Shown here: positions 42,707-51,567 of the stretch, piece after piece | Layout of the letters: every line of letters starts with the position of its first letter | Position numbering within the stretch: the stretch's first letter is position 1 | DNA from: Glycomyces amatae | GTDB taxonomy: Bacteria; Actinomycetota; Actinomycetes; Mycobacteriales; Micromonosporaceae | DNA length: 64,000 nt | Direction: 5' to 3' | Assembly (NCBI RefSeq): GCF_020991375.1 | Contig: NZ_JAJLQZ010000020.1 | Span: 29,608 to 93,607 of the forward strand | Program-made: the position numbers and the translations under genes | Notes under the pieces: model-generated | Told to the model about the DNA's origin: nothing | The model's database searches: none | The model's input: only the letters and a program-made list of their open reading frames with translations

Positions 42707-43894
42707 TCACCACTCGGCGAAGGCGCCGTCCCGGCGGCGCCAGACGTCGTTGCGCCAGCGGTGCGGGTCGGCGGCCGCCTTGCGCACCGCGGCCTCGTCG
42801 ACCTCGACGCCCAGGCCCGGCGCGGTCGGGCGCTGCACGTACCCGTCGGTGAACGTGAACACGGTCGGGTCCACCAGGTAGTCGAGCAGGTCGTTGCCCA
42901 CGTTGTAGTGGATGCCGAGGCTCTGCTCCTGGATGAGGAAGTTCGGCGTGGCGAAGTCCACCTGGAGGCTCGCGGCGAGCGCGATCGGCCCCAGCGGGCA
43001 GTGCGGCGCCATCACCACGTCGTGCGCCTCGGCCATGGCCGCGATCCGCCGGACCTCCGAGATCCCGCCCGCGTGCGACAGGTCCGGCTGCGCCACCGCG
43101 ATCCCCGCGGCCAGCACGTCCCGGAAGTCCCAGCGCGAGTACAGCCGCTCGCCGGTGGCGATCGGAATCGACGTCGCCGCGGTGATCCGCGCCAGGTCGC
43201 GCGAGAACTCGGGCACGACCGGCTCCTCCACGAACAGCGGCAGCAGCGGCTCCAGCAGCGGCAGGACCCGGCGGGACATGGCGGTCGAGAAGCGGCCGTG
43301 GAAGTCGATCGCGAAGTCCATGTCCTCGCCCACGGCCTCGCGCAGCTCCGCGAACTGGTCCACGATCCGGTGCGTCGCCGCCGGGGACTCGATGTGCTCC
43401 AGCTGCGTCGCCCCGTTGCACTTCACGGCGGTGAACCCGAGCTCCTTGGCGCGCAGGGCGTGCTCGGCGAGCTCCTCGACGGTGTCGCCGCCGACCCACG
43501 TGTAGACGCGGGCCCGGTCGCGCACCGGGCCACCCAGCAGCTCGTACACGGGCACGCCGAGGGCCTTGCCCTTGAGGTCCCACAGGGCCTGGTCGATCCC
43601 GGCGACGGCGCTGGAGAGCACCGGCCCGCCGCGGTAGAACCCGCCCTTGGTCATGACCTGCCAGTGGTCCTCGATGCGCCCGGCGTCGGCGCCGAGGAGC
43701 CGCTCCGCCAAGGTCGCGACGACGCTCGCGACGGCCTCGGCGCGCCCCTCGACGATGGGCTCGCCCCAGCCGACGTGCCCGTCGGCGGTCTCGATGCGGA
43801 CGAAGAGCCAGCGGGGCGAAACGAGGAAGGTCTCGATCCGGGTGATCGCCGAAGGCGACGAGGGTGCGGCCGTGTGCGTGGAAGCGATGCTCAA
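42707..43894 (-). CDS. dgoD: D-galactonate dehydratase-like enolase-superfamily enzyme
   Basis: A 395-residue mandelate-racemase/enolase superfamily member. Family-defining segments: GWGEPIVEG, GIDQALWDLKGKALGVPVYEL, AVKCNG (Lys region), FAIDFHGRFS (first metal Asp plus catalytic His), FVEEPV (metal Glu), ATGERLYSRWD (metal Glu) and MAPHCPLGPIALAAS (second catalytic His). These match D-galactonate dehydratase, which makes 2-keto-3-deoxygalactonate. The TTG at 43894 is chosen (GAGGT 5 nt upstream) because the ATGs further up give a low-complexity N-terminus. No partner KDPGal aldolase or kinase is nearby. Confidence 0.85.
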   Translation of the reverse strand: MSIASTHTAAPSSPSAITRIETFLVSPRWLFVRIETADGHVGWGEPIVEGRAEAVASVVATLAERLLGADAGRIEDHWQVMTKGGFYRGGPVLSSAVAGIDQALWDLKGKALGVPVYELLGGPVRDRARVYTWVGGDTVEELAEHALRAKELGFTAVKCNGATQLEHIESPAATHRIVDQFAELREAVGEDMDFAIDFHGRFSTAMSRRVLPLLEPLLPLFVEEPVVPEFSRDLARITAATSIPIATGERLYSRWDFRDVLAAGIAVAQPDLSHAGGISEVRRIAAMAEAHDVVMAPHCPLGPIALAASLQVDFATPNFLIQEQSLGIHYNVGNDLLDYLVDPTVFTFTDGYVQRPTAPGLGVEVDEAAVRKAAADPHRWRNDVWRRRDGAFAEW

Positions 43895-44054
43895 GGGGAC
43901 CTCTATCTCTGGTGGCGTGTCGTGTCGGCGTCCGTTCCCGGTCCACCCGGCGCGGCGGCCGGACGCGCCCGCCCGCCGCCTGGGCACGCGGCCCATGATA
44001 GCGATTGCTTCGACGGTGCCGCCAGCACCGGCGCCGCCGTCCCCGCGCCCTCCC

Positions 44055-45665
44055 TCAGCCCCGGGAGCCGGGGCGGCGCACCGACCGGCCCGCGAGGGCC
44101 TCGGTCCGCTCCCCGTCGGCAACGGCCGCTCGGCCGTTCACGAACACGTACGGGATCCCGGCCGCCTGCCGCCGCGGCTCATCGAAAGTGGAGCGGGCGT
44201 CCACCGTCTCGGGGTCGAACAGCACCAGGTCCGCCGCGCACCCCTCCTTGACGAGACCGCGATCGGTCAGGCCGAGGACCGCCGCGGGCCTGCCGCTCAG
44301 GTGCGCCACGCACTCCTCCACGCTCAGCAGCCCCAGCTCCCGCGTGTAGTGCCCGAGGTACCGGGCGAACGACCCCCAGGCGCGGGGGTGGATCTTGTCC
44401 CCGGCGAGCACGCCGTCCGACGATCCGGTGTGGACGGCGTGCCGCATGATCGCCCGCACGTTCTCCTCGTTGCCCACGTGCATGAGGCACCCGGTGCCGA
44501 AGTCGTCGCGCACCAGCAGGTCCAGGTAGAACTCCGCGGGCCGCTGCGCCTCGGCCGCCTCCGCGACCGACCTCCCCACGTACTCGCGCAGCTCGGGCCT
44601 GGTGACCCCCGTGATCTCGTACCGCGCCCAGTCCGCCGGGACGCCGTTCGCGCCGTCGGTGCCGGTCACGTCCAGCTCGTGGACGATCCGGGCCCGGACC
44701 TCCGGGTCCGCCAACCGCTCCCTCAGGGCCGCATAGCCTCCCGCGAGCGACCAGCTCGGCAGCAGCGCCGCGAGCATGGTCATGCCCGGCAGGTACGGGT
44801 AGGTGTCGAGGCTGACCGGGACGCCCTCGTCCAGCGCCTCGTCGACCAGCTTGAGGAACTCGGCCGCCCTCCCCGCGTTCACGTCGTAGTTCAACGTCGC
44901 GTGCGCCAGGTGCAGGGCGCAGCCCGCCTCGCGGCTGATCGCGATCATCTCCGCGTAGCCCTCCATCGCGCCGGCGCCGTAGCTGCGCTGGTGGGGGCCG
45001 AAGTAGCCGCCGTACCGGGCGACCACTCTGCACAGTTCCACGAGCTCGGGCGTTTCCGCGTACATGCCCGGCGTGTAGGACAGGCCCGCCGAGAGCCCGA
45101 ACGCGCCCTCCTCCATGCCCCGGGCCACGGCGGCCCTCATGGCGTCGAGCTCCGCCGCGGTCGGGCGCCGGTCCTCCCAGCCCATCGCGAGCATCCGCAC
45201 GGTGCCGTGGGGGACGAGGTAGGCGGCGTTCACCGCGATGCCGCGGCCGTCGACGCCCCGGTCGAGCCGGTCGAGGTACTCGCCGACCGTGCGCCAGTCG
45301 TACCCGACGTCCAGGCGCCCGTTCCAGGCGGCGATGGCCTCCCGCATCTGCGGCGCGGTCGTCTCGTCCACCGGCGCGTACGAGAGCCCGTCCTGGCCGA
45401 GCACTTCGAGGGTGCAGCCCTGGCCGAGCTTCGCGAGGTGGTCGCGGTCGTGGAGGACCGCCAGCTCGGAGTGGGCGTGCATGTCGATGAAGCCGGGCGC
45501 GAGGACCAGGCCCCCGGCGTCGACGACCTCGGCCCCGTCGAGGTCGAGGCGGTCGCCGACGGCCGCGATGCGGCCGTCCTTGACGCCGACCTCCGCCCGG
45601 AAGCGGGGCGCGCCCGTCCCGTCGGCGATCTCGGCGCCTCGGATCACGAAGTCCATTGCCGCCAT
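44055..45665 (-). CDS. N-acyl-D-amino-acid deacylase (D-aminoacylase family)
   Basis: A 536-residue amidohydrolase-superfamily enzyme. Motifs: FVIRGAEIADGTGAPRFRAE, APGFIDMHAHSELAVL (metal His pair), LEVLGQDGLSYAP, GAFGLSAGLSYTPGMYA, LHLAHATLN (metal His), SSDGVLAGDKIHPRAWGSFA and the C-terminal EGCAADLVLFDPETV. The family removes the acyl group from N-acyl-D-amino acids. GGAGGG precedes the ATG. It is 30 nt from the RidA gene, in one operon with it, and divergent from a D-amino-acid PLP enzyme, so the cluster looks catabolic for N-acyl-D-amino acids. Confidence 0.88.
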   Translation of the reverse strand: MAAMDFVIRGAEIADGTGAPRFRAEVGVKDGRIAAVGDRLDLDGAEVVDAGGLVLAPGFIDMHAHSELAVLHDRDHLAKLGQGCTLEVLGQDGLSYAPVDETTAPQMREAIAAWNGRLDVGYDWRTVGEYLDRLDRGVDGRGIAVNAAYLVPHGTVRMLAMGWEDRRPTAAELDAMRAAVARGMEEGAFGLSAGLSYTPGMYAETPELVELCRVVARYGGYFGPHQRSYGAGAMEGYAEMIAISREAGCALHLAHATLNYDVNAGRAAEFLKLVDEALDEGVPVSLDTYPYLPGMTMLAALLPSWSLAGGYAALRERLADPEVRARIVHELDVTGTDGANGVPADWARYEITGVTRPELREYVGRSVAEAAEAQRPAEFYLDLLVRDDFGTGCLMHVGNEENVRAIMRHAVHTGSSDGVLAGDKIHPRAWGSFARYLGHYTRELGLLSVEECVAHLSGRPAAVLGLTDRGLVKEGCAADLVLFDPETVDARSTFDEPRRQAAGIPYVFVNGRAAVADGERTEALAGRSVRRPGSRG

Positions 45666-45695
45666 TCGACGCCCTCCCTCACCCGGCACGGAGCG

Positions 45696-46103
45696 TCAGT
45701 CTACGTAGGCGATCGCGTCGACCTCCACCAGCATCTCGGCCCTCGGGAGGGTGCAGATGACGGTGGTGCGGGTCGGGAACGGGACGCCCTCGGGGGAGCG
45801 CTCGGTCAGGAACGCCTCGTAGACCTCGTTCATGGCGGCGAAGTCGGCGCGGTCGGCCAGGTACACCCGCAGGGTCATCACGTCGCCCACGGTCGCGCCG
45901 CCCGCCTCGAGGATCGCCGCGACGTTCTCGAGGGTCCGGCGCGTCTGGGCCCGCACGTCGCCGGGGTGGAGGTACTCGCCGGTGGCCGGGTCGACGGGGC
46001 CCTGCCCGGAGACGGCGAGCAGCGGGCCCTTGCGGACGCCCTGCGGGAAGGCGTGGGCGGGCGCGGGGGCGGCGGCGGTGCGGACGGCGAGTTTCTCGGT
46101 CAT
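45696..46103 (-). CDS. RidA/YjgF-family enamine/imine deaminase
   Basis: A 135-residue RidA-fold protein. Motifs: AVSGQGPVDPATGEYL, QTRRTLENVAAILEAGGATV (helix preceding the active site), RVYLADRADFAAMNEVYEAF, FPTRTTVICTLPRAEMLVEV with the conserved Arg. RidA proteins hydrolyse reactive enamines/imines produced by PLP deaminases such as serine dehydratase. Its position next to a D-amino-acid PLP enzyme and D-aminoacylase fits a role in clearing imine products. Start ATG at 46103. Confidence 0.9.
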   Translation of the reverse strand: MTEKLAVRTAAAPAPAHAFPQGVRKGPLLAVSGQGPVDPATGEYLHPGDVRAQTRRTLENVAAILEAGGATVGDVMTLRVYLADRADFAAMNEVYEAFLTERSPEGVPFPTRTTVICTLPRAEMLVEVDAIAYVD

Positions 46104-46139
46104 ATAGTAAACATACATTCCAGTTAAGGGCGGTACGCG

Positions 46140-47360
46140 ATGGACGAGACCCGGCTGCAAGGCCTCCGCGACGAGGTCCTCGACTGGCGGCACAAGGGCG
46201 TCCCCGACTCGGCCCACGGCCGCACCATCGCCGAGTGGACCGCCTCGGGGGCCCCCGTCTCCGCCCTCCCCACCCCCTCGGTGACCCTCTCCGAGCAGGC
46301 CCTCGCGCACAACCTCGGCGCCATGGCCGCCTGGTGCGCCGAGCGCGGCCTCGCGCTCGCCCCGCACGGGAAGGCCACCATGGCCCCCCAGCTCTGGCGG
46401 CGCCAGCTCGAGGCCGGAGCCGCCGGGATCACCGTCGCCACCCCCTTCCAGGCGGGCGTGGCCCGCCATTTCGGCGTGCCCCGCATCCTCATCGCCAACC
46501 AGATCGCCGATCCCGCCGCGGTCGCGCGTCTGAGCGCATGGGCCGCCGAAGGCACCGCCATCGGACTCTTCTCCGATTCCGAGGCGACTGTCGACCTGCT
46601 TTCAGCGGCCGCGACCACGACGGTCGATGTACTCGTCGAGCTCGGCGCCGACGGCGGCCGGGCCGGGGCGCGGAGCATCGAGGCCGCGCTCGCGGTCGCC
46701 GCGCGCGTCGCCGCCGCCCCGAACCTGCGCCTCGCGGGCGTGGCCGGGTACGAGGGCGCGGTGACCGCCGGGACCGACGCGGCCGCCCTGGCGGCCGTCG
46801 ACGACTACCTCGGCGACCTCGCGACCCTGTTCGCGGCCTTGGACTTCGAGACCGACCGGCCGGTGGTCACCGCGGGCGGCAGCGCCTACTTCGACCGGGT
46901 CGCGGCCGTGCTCGGTCCGCTCGCCGGCACCGCCGAGGTGCTCCTGCGCTCGGGCTCCTACCTCGTGCACGACCACGGCTGCTACGCCCGCTGGACCCCG
47001 GCCGCCCGCGGCGGCGACGGGCCCGGGCTGCGGCCCGCCCTCACCGCCCGGTCGCGGGTGCTCTCGCGCCCCGAGCCGGGCCTGGCGATCCTCGACGCGG
47101 GCAGGCGCGACCTCCCGTTCGACCAGGACCTCCCGGTCCCGCTGGGGCTCGGGGACGCGCCCGGCCGCGGACCGGCGCACTGCCCGCAGATCAGCGACCA
47201 GCACCTGTTCCTGAAGGGCGCGCCCGACCGCCTGGCGGTGGGCGACGTCGTCGAGCTGGGGCTCTCGCACCCGTGCACGAGCTTCGACAAGTGGCGCCTG
47301 ATCCCCGTCGTGGACGAGGCGACCGGCCTCGTGGTCGACGCGGTCCGCACCTTCTTCTAG
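46140..47360 (+). CDS. D-threonine aldolase/D-serine dehydratase-like PLP enzyme
   Basis: A 406-residue fold-type III PLP enzyme. The PLP Lys is in LAPHGKATMAPQLW; the N-terminal alanine-racemase-like barrel is followed by the C-terminal metal-binding domain with QISDQHLFLKG and LSHPCTSFDKWRLIPV (His/Cys ligands). LPTPSVTLSEQALAHNL is the typical opening. Members cleave D-threonine or deaminate D-serine and related D-amino acids. It is divergent from ridA and D-aminoacylase with a 36-nt AT-rich gap, which must hold shared control. Confidence 0.87.
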   Translation: MDETRLQGLRDEVLDWRHKGVPDSAHGRTIAEWTASGAPVSALPTPSVTLSEQALAHNLGAMAAWCAERGLALAPHGKATMAPQLWRRQLEAGAAGITVATPFQAGVARHFGVPRILIANQIADPAAVARLSAWAAEGTAIGLFSDSEATVDLLSAAATTTVDVLVELGADGGRAGARSIEAALAVAARVAAAPNLRLAGVAGYEGAVTAGTDAAALAAVDDYLGDLATLFAALDFETDRPVVTAGGSAYFDRVAAVLGPLAGTAEVLLRSGSYLVHDHGCYARWTPAARGGDGPGLRPALTARSRVLSRPEPGLAILDAGRRDLPFDQDLPVPLGLGDAPGRGPAHCPQISDQHLFLKGAPDRLAVGDVVELGLSHPCTSFDKWRLIPVVDEATGLVVDAVRTFF

Positions 47361-47440
47361 CGTCTCGAACGCCGCGCGGCGGCCCGCCGCGCCGTCGGCC
47401 CCCGGGGGTTCGCGGACCGGCCTTGGGGTTCATGGATCGC

Positions 47441-47851
47441 TCAGGGTCTCAGGGACTCCCGGATGGCCTCGACGGCGGGCCGGTTGCCCGGCAGCCACGG
47501 CACCGAGTCGAGCGCCTCGGGGGCGAGCCAGCGCAGTTCGGCGTGCTCCTTCGCGCGCGGCTCGCCGCTCTCGAGCGTGGCGAAGTAGATCCGGAGCAGG
47601 AACCGGCCGCCGCCGGTGACGAGGTCCCCGCAGGCGCGCTCGCCGACCGCGACCTCCACCCCGAGCTCCTCGCGGCACTCGCGGCGCAGCGCCTCGGGCT
47701 CGGTCTCGCCGGGTTCGACCTTGCCGCCGGGGAACTCCCAGAGGCCCGCGAGCTCGGGCGGGTAGGCGCGGGCGGCGGCCAGGACGTCGAGTCCGGCCCG
47801 GATGGCGGCTCCGACGACGACGCGCGGGGCGGCGCTGCTTGCTGCGTTCAC
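47441..47851 (-). CDS. NUDIX hydrolase (MutT-like)
   Basis: A 136-residue NUDIX protein. The box reads GKVEPGETEPEALRRECREE followed by LGV (G-x5-E-x7-R-E-U-x-E-E-x-G-U), all key residues present; LWEFPGG precedes it. The opening APRVVVGAAI and the ending VPWLPGNRPAVEAIR resemble MutT/8-oxo-dGTPases that clean oxidised nucleotides. The GTG at 47851 is preferred: TAGACT lies 7 nt upstream and the resulting N-terminus fits MutT; the longer frame adds a poor segment. Confidence 0.88.
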   Translation of the reverse strand: MNAASSAAPRVVVGAAIRAGLDVLAAARAYPPELAGLWEFPGGKVEPGETEPEALRRECREELGVEVAVGERACGDLVTGGGRFLLRIYFATLESGEPRAKEHAELRWLAPEALDSVPWLPGNRPAVEAIRESLRP

Positions 47852-47864
47852 CGGCCGGAGTCTA

Positions 47865-48346
47865 TCGGCGGGCACGCCGCGGACCTCGTGCGCGGCTGGG
47901 AAAGGGCCCCCGGTTCGCAACGGTAGCGGGGGAACCTGAAGGGGAGCTGAAGCGGCCGTGCGCGAGGCCGGCCCGAGGGCGTTTCGTTATCTTTCGCGCG
48001 TCAGATGACGAACGGTGACGGCCACTGTGCAAGCTGTTGTTCATACGTTCGGATGATGTCGCATGGACCGGGTGGGTGGGAATCGTGTCCATCGGCACAA
48101 AACCAGGTAAGAACCGTCCCGGTAAGTCGCGAATACCCGATTAATCCCATTTGCGAGTCTGGACAGAAGCTGGGAGACGCGGAAGACTCGATGCAGAAAT
48201 GATAAAGATCCGGCGACAATTCAGACACGAACGCCCCTCGTGTCCGTCGGAACCGAATCAGACCAACCTTACTGATCGGTCGTGGCCCTGCTTCGGCAGG
48301 GCGCCGCTTCACCGGACGCGGCCAGGACGAATGGCGACGGTGCCAT
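47865..48346 (+). promoter_or_regulatory. AT-rich upstream region with hairpins
   Basis: About 480 nt without a credible gene. It is the most AT-rich long gap in the window. It contains an inverted repeat GACACGA-N7-TCGTGTC (48224-48244) and a GCCCTGC-TTCG-GCAGGGC hairpin with a UUCG tetraloop (48285-48302) 44 nt before the following gene; the second may be a leader structure. Confidence 0.4.
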
Positions 48347-48703
48347 ATGGGGAGAACGGAGCAAGACGACAACGTGCTGCTGGACGCACTGAGGGAGCTC
48401 AACAGCTGGGTGGCGGACGACGGCCGCCTCTCGCGGTCGCTGCCGCTGGACGACTCCCAGCACGCGGAGCTCGCCGAGCAGATCAAGATCTTCGCGGACA
48501 CGCTCGGCGTCAGGCCGGACGTGTCCCGCACCGACGAGGCGACGCTCATCGTGCTCGCCCGTGAGGGCGGGTTCAGCCTCACCGACGTGACCTTCGCGGG
48601 CCGCGTCGAGACCGCCTACATCACCATCGCCGGGGACCCGGCGGCCCAGCACGGCCCGCACCTGTCCAAGGGCCGCTTCCGCTGGCTCAGACGCAGCGAG
48701 TAG
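48347..48703 (+). CDS. Hypothetical protein, 118 residues
   Basis: A soluble protein with a helical N-terminus (LLDALRELNSWVADDGRLS), a central HAELAEQIKIFADTLGVRP and a beta-rich C-terminus (FSLTDVTFAGRVETAYITIAG) ending in a basic tail (KGRFRWLRRSE). No domain recognised. Start ATG at 48347 has little Shine-Dalgarno; a GTG at 48374 is an alternative. Codon use is typical of the window. Convergent with an SDR gene across a strong hairpin. Confidence 0.6.
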   Translation: MGRTEQDDNVLLDALRELNSWVADDGRLSRSLPLDDSQHAELAEQIKIFADTLGVRPDVSRTDEATLIVLAREGGFSLTDVTFAGRVETAYITIAGDPAAQHGPHLSKGRFRWLRRSE

Positions 48704-48744
48704 GACCGCGGGCGAGACCGCGGCGAACGACACCGCAGACCCAC

Positions 48745-48781
48745 GGCGGATCACCGGGACCCCACCTCCCGGTGATCCGCC
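48745..48781. terminator. Bidirectional hairpin terminator
   Basis: GGCGGATCACCGGG (48745-48758) and CCCGGTGATCCGCC (48768-48781), 14 bp perfect, 9-nt loop, between convergent genes. Confidence 0.85.
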
Positions 48782-48865
48782 GCCGTCACGTCCGGCGCCC
48801 GCCCCCGAACGTCCGGGAAGCCCTCCCCGCGAGGCGCCCGGCACCGCCTCCGGCGGGCCCGCCGC

Positions 48866-49651
48866 TCACTCGGCCGCCGTCCCGCTCTCCAAATCCATGC
48901 CCTGCGCCGACCGCGCCCCGTCCACGGGCACCACGGCCCCGCTGACGAACGACGCCCGCGCCGACAGCAGGTACGCGATCGCCTCGGCCGCCTCCGCGGC
49001 CGCCCCCGCCCGGCCGAGCGGGTGCAGGTCCCGCATCGCCCCGGCCACCCGGGCGTGCTCCTCCTCGCCGGACTCCGCCAGCGCCCGCAGCCGCTCGGTC
49101 GCGATCGACCCCAGCGCCACCGCGTTCACCCGCACGCCCCACGGCCCGTAGTCCACCGCCAGCGCCCGCGTGAGCCCCTCGACGGCCGCCTTGGCCGTGG
49201 CGTAGGGCAGCGCCCCGCGCACGGCCCGCCGCGCCTGGTGGGAGGAGACGTTGACGATCGACCCCGCCGTGCCGGCGGCCCGGAACGCGGCCACCGCCGC
49301 GGCCGAGCCCGCCAGGGACGGCTGGAGGTTGCGCCGGATCAGCTCCGCCACCGCCGCCCCGCCTGCCTCGTGCAGCCACGCGTCCTCGAAGACCGCGGCG
49401 TTGTTGACCCAGCCGGTGAGCGTGCCGAGCGTCTCGGCGGTCGCGGCCGCCTGCGCGGCGACCGCGTCGTCCGCCGCGTCGCCCACGATCACCCACGCGA
49501 GCCCGTCGCGGATCGGGCCGTCCAGCCACTCGAGCCCCTCGTCGCGCAGCTCCACGACCACGACGGCGTGCGCGTCGGCGAGCAGCCGCTCGACGACCGC
49601 CCTGCCGACGCCCTGCCCGCCGCCGGTCACCACGGTCACTTCACGGTTCAT
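48866..49651 (-). CDS. Short-chain dehydrogenase/reductase
   Basis: A 261-residue classical SDR. Cofactor motif TGGGQGVGRAV, NNAAVFED, catalytic Ser in IVNVSSHQ, Tyr-Lys in ALPYATAKAAVEGLTRAL, and the ending SGAVVPVDGARSAQG. The early acidic residue after strand beta2 (VVVELRDE) suggests NAD preference. Substrate unknown. Start ATG with GGAGG upstream. No operon partner is evident; the next gene in its direction is upstream by 128 nt. Confidence 0.88.
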   Translation of the reverse strand: MNREVTVVTGGGQGVGRAVVERLLADAHAVVVVELRDEGLEWLDGPIRDGLAWVIVGDAADDAVAAQAAATAETLGTLTGWVNNAAVFEDAWLHEAGGAAVAELIRRNLQPSLAGSAAAVAAFRAAGTAGSIVNVSSHQARRAVRGALPYATAKAAVEGLTRALAVDYGPWGVRVNAVALGSIATERLRALAESGEEEHARVAGAMRDLHPLGRAGAAAEAAEAIAYLLSARASFVSGAVVPVDGARSAQGMDLESGTAAE

Positions 49652-49779
49652 CGCACACCTCCGGGGGACGGCGCCGCCGCGCCGATCGCGGCGGCGTCAC
49701 GCACCACCGTTCCCGGAAAACGCCTTGCCTACACGCGGCCCAGTTCAAGGGCGCCGCCGTCGCCGCGCCCCGGGGCCGG

Positions 49780-50475
49780 TCACCCGGCCCAGGGGACGAT
49801 GCCGGACCGGCCCTCCCACGACCCGTGCTCGGACAGGGGCCGGAAGCGCAGCGTGGTGAACTCGTGGTGGAAGTCCCGCCGCTCCCGCTCCGCCATCGCC
49901 GCGTCGTGGAGGCGGGCGGCGTCGCCGTCGTCGCGCCCGAAGACCATGCCCGTCATGGCGCGGGCGCTGGTCCAGACCGAGAACGTGGCGACCGTCCGGG
50001 GCGGCCGCACCGCCGCGAGCGCGAGCGTCGTCTCGGGGTGGTCGCGCACCTGGCGTTCGACGGGCCTGCCCCAGCGGAGGAACCGCGGCAGCTCCGGCAG
50101 GCGCATCCGGGCGAGGGTCACCGCGACGACGGGCTCGGCGGGGTCCGTCCGCCCGGTCTCGGCGGGGAGGTGCGCCAGTTCCCGGACCGCGCCCCAGCGG
50201 CGCCGGAACTCCAGCCGCACGTGCCATCCGCGGCCGAGCCCGCGCCCGAGCGGGGCCTGCGCCAGGAAGTCCTCGAGCGCGGCCTCGTCGGCCCACTCGG
50301 CGAACACGGCGAGGCGCCGGACCTGCATGCGGTGCGGCGACACCACGGGCGCGCCCAGCCGCATCCCGGCGAGCACTTCGAGGTGGCGCAGTCCCGGCGC
50401 CGAAGGCGGGCGGAGGAGCGCGCCCGCCGCTTCGCGCAGCGGCAGCCGCGCGAGATGGAAGGAGTGAATGCCCAT
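49780..50475 (-). CDS. Spheroidene monooxygenase-like (CrtA-type) protein
   Basis: A 231-residue protein starting MGIHSFHLARLPLREA with MRLGAPVVSPHRMQVRRLAVFAEW, FSVWTSARAMTGMVFGRDDG and a C-terminal FHHEFTTLRFRPLSEHGSW. This pattern corresponds to actinobacterial proteins annotated as spheroidene monooxygenase/CrtA-like. CrtA itself oxidises carotenoids, but most actinobacterial homologues are uncharacterised and no carotenoid gene is nearby, so the substrate is open. Start ATG at 50475. Confidence 0.7.
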   Translation of the reverse strand: MGIHSFHLARLPLREAAGALLRPPSAPGLRHLEVLAGMRLGAPVVSPHRMQVRRLAVFAEWADEAALEDFLAQAPLGRGLGRGWHVRLEFRRRWGAVRELAHLPAETGRTDPAEPVVAVTLARMRLPELPRFLRWGRPVERQVRDHPETTLALAAVRPPRTVATFSVWTSARAMTGMVFGRDDGDAARLHDAAMAERERRDFHHEFTTLRFRPLSEHGSWEGRSGIVPWAG

Positions 50476-50590
50476 GGGTCCGATCCAACCCGAGCGCGCG
50501 CCGAAACGCGAGGCGCCCCCGCTCGGCCGCGCGGAACCGAAGGCCCCCAACGGATCCCGCTCGCGCACCGGGAGGCGGGCCGGGCCGCGG

Positions 50591-51391
50591 CTAGGCGGCG
50601 TCAGTGCGCAGGGTGTACAGCATGAACCAGTGGTCGCGCTCCGGGTCGTGGAGCATCTCGGTCTCGAAGTCGAGCCAGCCCCGTGAGGGGTGGCGGAGGC
50701 GCTTGAACGCGGATCGCCACACGCCGACCTCGCCGCGCTCCCAGCGCTCGCGGAAGACGGGGCTGCGAGCCGTCAGGTCCCGCAGCAACCCGTGCAGGTA
50801 GGGGTCCTGCGGGTAGCGGCTCATCGCCGCGCGCAGCTCCGCGGCGGCCGCCCGGAAGAGCCGGTCCGCCCCGTCCTCGTCGAGGCGGCCCGCGAAGGCC
50901 GGGCCGGTGAAGGCGCGGTGGACGATGTTGCGGCCGTAGGCCCCGTCCCCGGTGACCGACCCGAAGAGCTCCACCGCGGCGGCGTTGGCGGCCACCACGT
51001 CGAGCCGGCCGTCGTGCACCGTCACGGGGACCGCCGGGTCGAGCCGTTCCATGAGGCGCAGCAGCCCCGGGCGGACGGCGCTCGAAGGCTCGGACGGCTC
51101 GGGCGGCAGCTCGCCGGCGAGCCGGAACAGGTGGTCGCGCTCCGCGGCGGTGAGCTCGAACGCGCGGGCCAGCGCGGCGAGGATGTCTCGGGAGGGCCGC
51201 GGCGCCCGCCCCTGCTCGAGCCGCGTGTAGTACTCGACGGAGATCGACGCGATCTCCGCCAGCTCCTGGCGGCGCAGGCCCGGGACCCGTCGGCGCGAGT
51301 CCCGGGGGCCGTCCGCGGCCCTCGGGGGCGCCATCATCGCCCGGCGCCGCCGGAGGTAGCCCCCGAGATCCGGGTAGTCCGCATGCTGCAT
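50591..51391 (-). CDS. XRE-family regulator with MmyB-like ligand domain
   Basis: A 266-residue regulator. The N-terminal HTH reads GLRRQELAEIASISVEYYTR, LEQGRAPRPSRDILAALARA (residues about 38-90), followed by an MmyB-like PAS-type domain (VTVHDGRLDVVAANAAAVEL, LRDLTARSPVFRERWERGEV, LDFETEMLHDPERDHWFMLY). Proteins of this type often sit divergently from an SDR gene that they control, exactly as here (51568). Ligand unknown, possibly a fatty acid. Confidence 0.87.
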   Translation of the reverse strand: MQHADYPDLGGYLRRRRAMMAPPRAADGPRDSRRRVPGLRRQELAEIASISVEYYTRLEQGRAPRPSRDILAALARAFELTAAERDHLFRLAGELPPEPSEPSSAVRPGLLRLMERLDPAVPVTVHDGRLDVVAANAAAVELFGSVTGDGAYGRNIVHRAFTGPAFAGRLDEDGADRLFRAAAAELRAAMSRYPQDPYLHGLLRDLTARSPVFRERWERGEVGVWRSAFKRLRHPSRGWLDFETEMLHDPERDHWFMLYTLRTDAA

Positions 51392-51567
51392 GACACCAGT
51401 CTGCACGCGCCCGCCGCGGATCCGCGACCGCGAGGCGGGCCCTGGCAGGACCAGGTTCGGCGCGGCCTTCCCCCACCGCCGCCCCTCCCGCAGAGTCGTT
51501 CCCGACGGCCCCCCGGAGCCACCGAACCGCGGAGGCGGGGACCGTCGGCGACGCGCACGGAGGAACC

